Below are positions 5,666 through 6,482 of a DNA stretch of 6,482 bases, piece by piece. The DNA lies in NCBI GenBank assembly GCA_966211425.1, contig CBIHNH010000032.1, forward strand, positions 1 to 6,482. Reading direction: 5' to 3'. The notes beneath the pieces were generated by a model. The model made no database searches. It saw nothing but the letters and a program-made list of their open reading frames with translations, and was not told where the DNA came from. The position numbers were made by a program, and so were the translations under genes. This stretch comes from CBIHNH01 sp966211425. Its GTDB lineage: Bacteria; Patescibacteriota; Saccharimonadia; Saccharimonadales; Saccharimonadaceae. The stretch's first letter is position 1, and every line of letters begins with the position of its first letter.

Positions 5666-6482
5666 CTGGAGCGCTTCAAGCTCTTCGTCGGAGCTATAGC
5701 TGATGATAATCTGTCCGCCTTTGGCAGTATTTTTCTGCACCACCGGGAGTGCTAGTCTCTCTGAAAGACGCTTGGTAAACGTTGTTTCCTGCCGGGTATT
5801 CTTGATAGCGTGAGCGGCTCGTTCCGTAGGCCTTTGCCCTCGCTTGTAGCCAACTACGTACTGCTCGGTCTTTCGCACACTCCAACCTTCTTTGATGATG
5901 AGTTGCAACAGCTCGCTCTGGACCTTCTCTTCGTCGAGCGCTAGTATCTGGCGGGCGTGACCTTCGCTGATCCAGCCTTCGACCAGTGCTTGTTTGGCGT
6001 CTTCCGGCAGCTGCAGGAGACGGAGAATATTGCTAATCGTACTGACAGCCTTGCCGCCAACTCGGTGACCGATGTCCTCGTACGTCATATTGAACTGGTT
6101 GTGGAGCTTGAGGTAGGCGGTCGCTGTTTCGAGCGGGTTAAGGTCACGACGCTGCAAGTTTTCGATAAGTGCCAGTTCGAGCTTGTGCTGCTCGGACAGT
6201 GTCCTGACGATAACGGGAACTTTTTCGAGTCCAGCGAGACCCGCAGCGCGCCAACGGCGTTCACCAGCTACGATCTGATAGCCGTCGCTAATCGGTGTAA
6301 CCACGAGCGGCTGAATGATACCGTGCTCTCGAATCGATATCGCTAACTCTTCGAGCGCTTCCTCGTCAAAGTTTCGGCGTGGCTGCTCTGGATTGGCGCT
6401 GATACGAGCGTGCTTTACGTAGCGAAGCTCTGAACTCTGCTCGTTTTCCGCTGTCGGGTCGAACGTTTCATCGAGCACGTCG
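5651..6482 (-). CDS. parB: Chromosome partitioning protein ParB (Spo0J family), N-terminus cut off by window edge
   Basis: ParB binds parS sites near the origin, spreads as a CTP-dependent clamp and works with ParA in chromosome segregation. Numbered from the GTG at 6476-6478: an N-terminal CTP-binding domain at about 18-115 with the QPLVV strand, box GERRWRA (72-78) and ENLQRRDLNPLE (106-117); a helix-turn-helix at about 131-158 (MTYEDIGHRVGG...ILRLLQLP); GHARQIL (173-179); and a C-terminal dimerisation domain at about 235-275 (KRLSERLALP...YSSDEELEAL). The HTH seems one residue longer than in B. subtilis Spo0J, around GGKAVST. The frame stays open through the window end (Asp codon at 6479-6481), and ParB proteins usually begin with an LGRGLDALIP-like segment that is missing here, so the GTG is probably internal and the true start lies beyond base 6482. 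No parS-like GTTTCACGTGAAAC is visible in the window. Confidence 0.96.
   Translation of the reverse strand, partial: DVLDETFDPTAENEQSSELRYVKHARISANPEQPRRNFDEEALEELAISIREHGIIQPLVVTPISDGYQIVAGERRWRAAGLAGLEKVPVIVRTLSEQHKLELALIENLQRRDLNPLETATAYLKLHNQFNMTYEDIGHRVGGKAVSTISNILRLLQLPEDAKQALVEGWISEGHARQILALDEEKVQSELLQLIIKEGWSVRKTEQYVVGYKRGQRPTERAAHAIKNTRQETTFTKRLSERLALPVVQKNTAKGGQIIISYSSDEELEALQKNFL

Noticed and set aside
6476..6478. GTG as the true start of parB
   Set aside because: The frame stays open to the window end, and the usual ParB N-terminal LGRGLDALIP-like segment would lie just upstream, so the gene is better treated as truncated by the window.

Overview
This window is an ordinary stretch of core chromosome, about 50% G+C by eye. 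It holds seven protein-coding genes packed almost end to end. I see no mobile element, CRISPR array, tRNA or rRNA, and no non-coding gap longer than about 100 bases. The set is prfA (C-terminal part), prmC, an HtrA-type membrane-anchored protease, an unrecognised multi-pass membrane protein, an LCP (LytR-CpsA-Psr) family protein, signal peptidase I, and parB (cut by the right edge). The Gram-positive-style envelope genes (an LCP protein with a LytR_C tail, a small one-TM signal peptidase), the very tight packing, the NLPY variant in PrmC and the overall look of the proteins suggest a Candidate Phyla Radiation (Patescibacteria) bacterium, most likely Candidatus Saccharibacteria (TM7). That is inference from family resemblance, not a database result. 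No reading frame needs UGA as a sense codon, so the standard code fits, unlike the UGA=Gly lineages SR1 and Gracilibacteria.

Left part (1-1336, + strand): the end of release factor RF1 overlaps the start of prmC. PrmC is the methyltransferase that modifies the glutamine of the release-factor GGQ motif, so enzyme and substrate are translationally coupled.

Middle (1342-4953, - strand): a three-gene, apparently co-directional operon read right to left: LCP protein, then an 8-9-TM membrane protein overlapping the LCP stop, then an HtrA protease with its own strong Shine-Dalgarno. All three act at the membrane or outside it, which points to cell-envelope assembly and quality control.

Right part (4954-6482): a 100-base divergent intergenic region separates the LCP operon from lepB (+ strand). 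LepB converges on parB (- strand), with only 3 bases between their stop codons. A hairpin plus T-tract overlapping both stops looks like the lepB terminator. parB runs off the right edge, and its GTG near the edge is probably internal.

Nothing here amounts to a new system. The most useful leads are the uncharacterised membrane protein fixed between LCP and HtrA, the NLPY active-site variant in PrmC, and the paired extracytoplasmic cysteines in the LCP protein.
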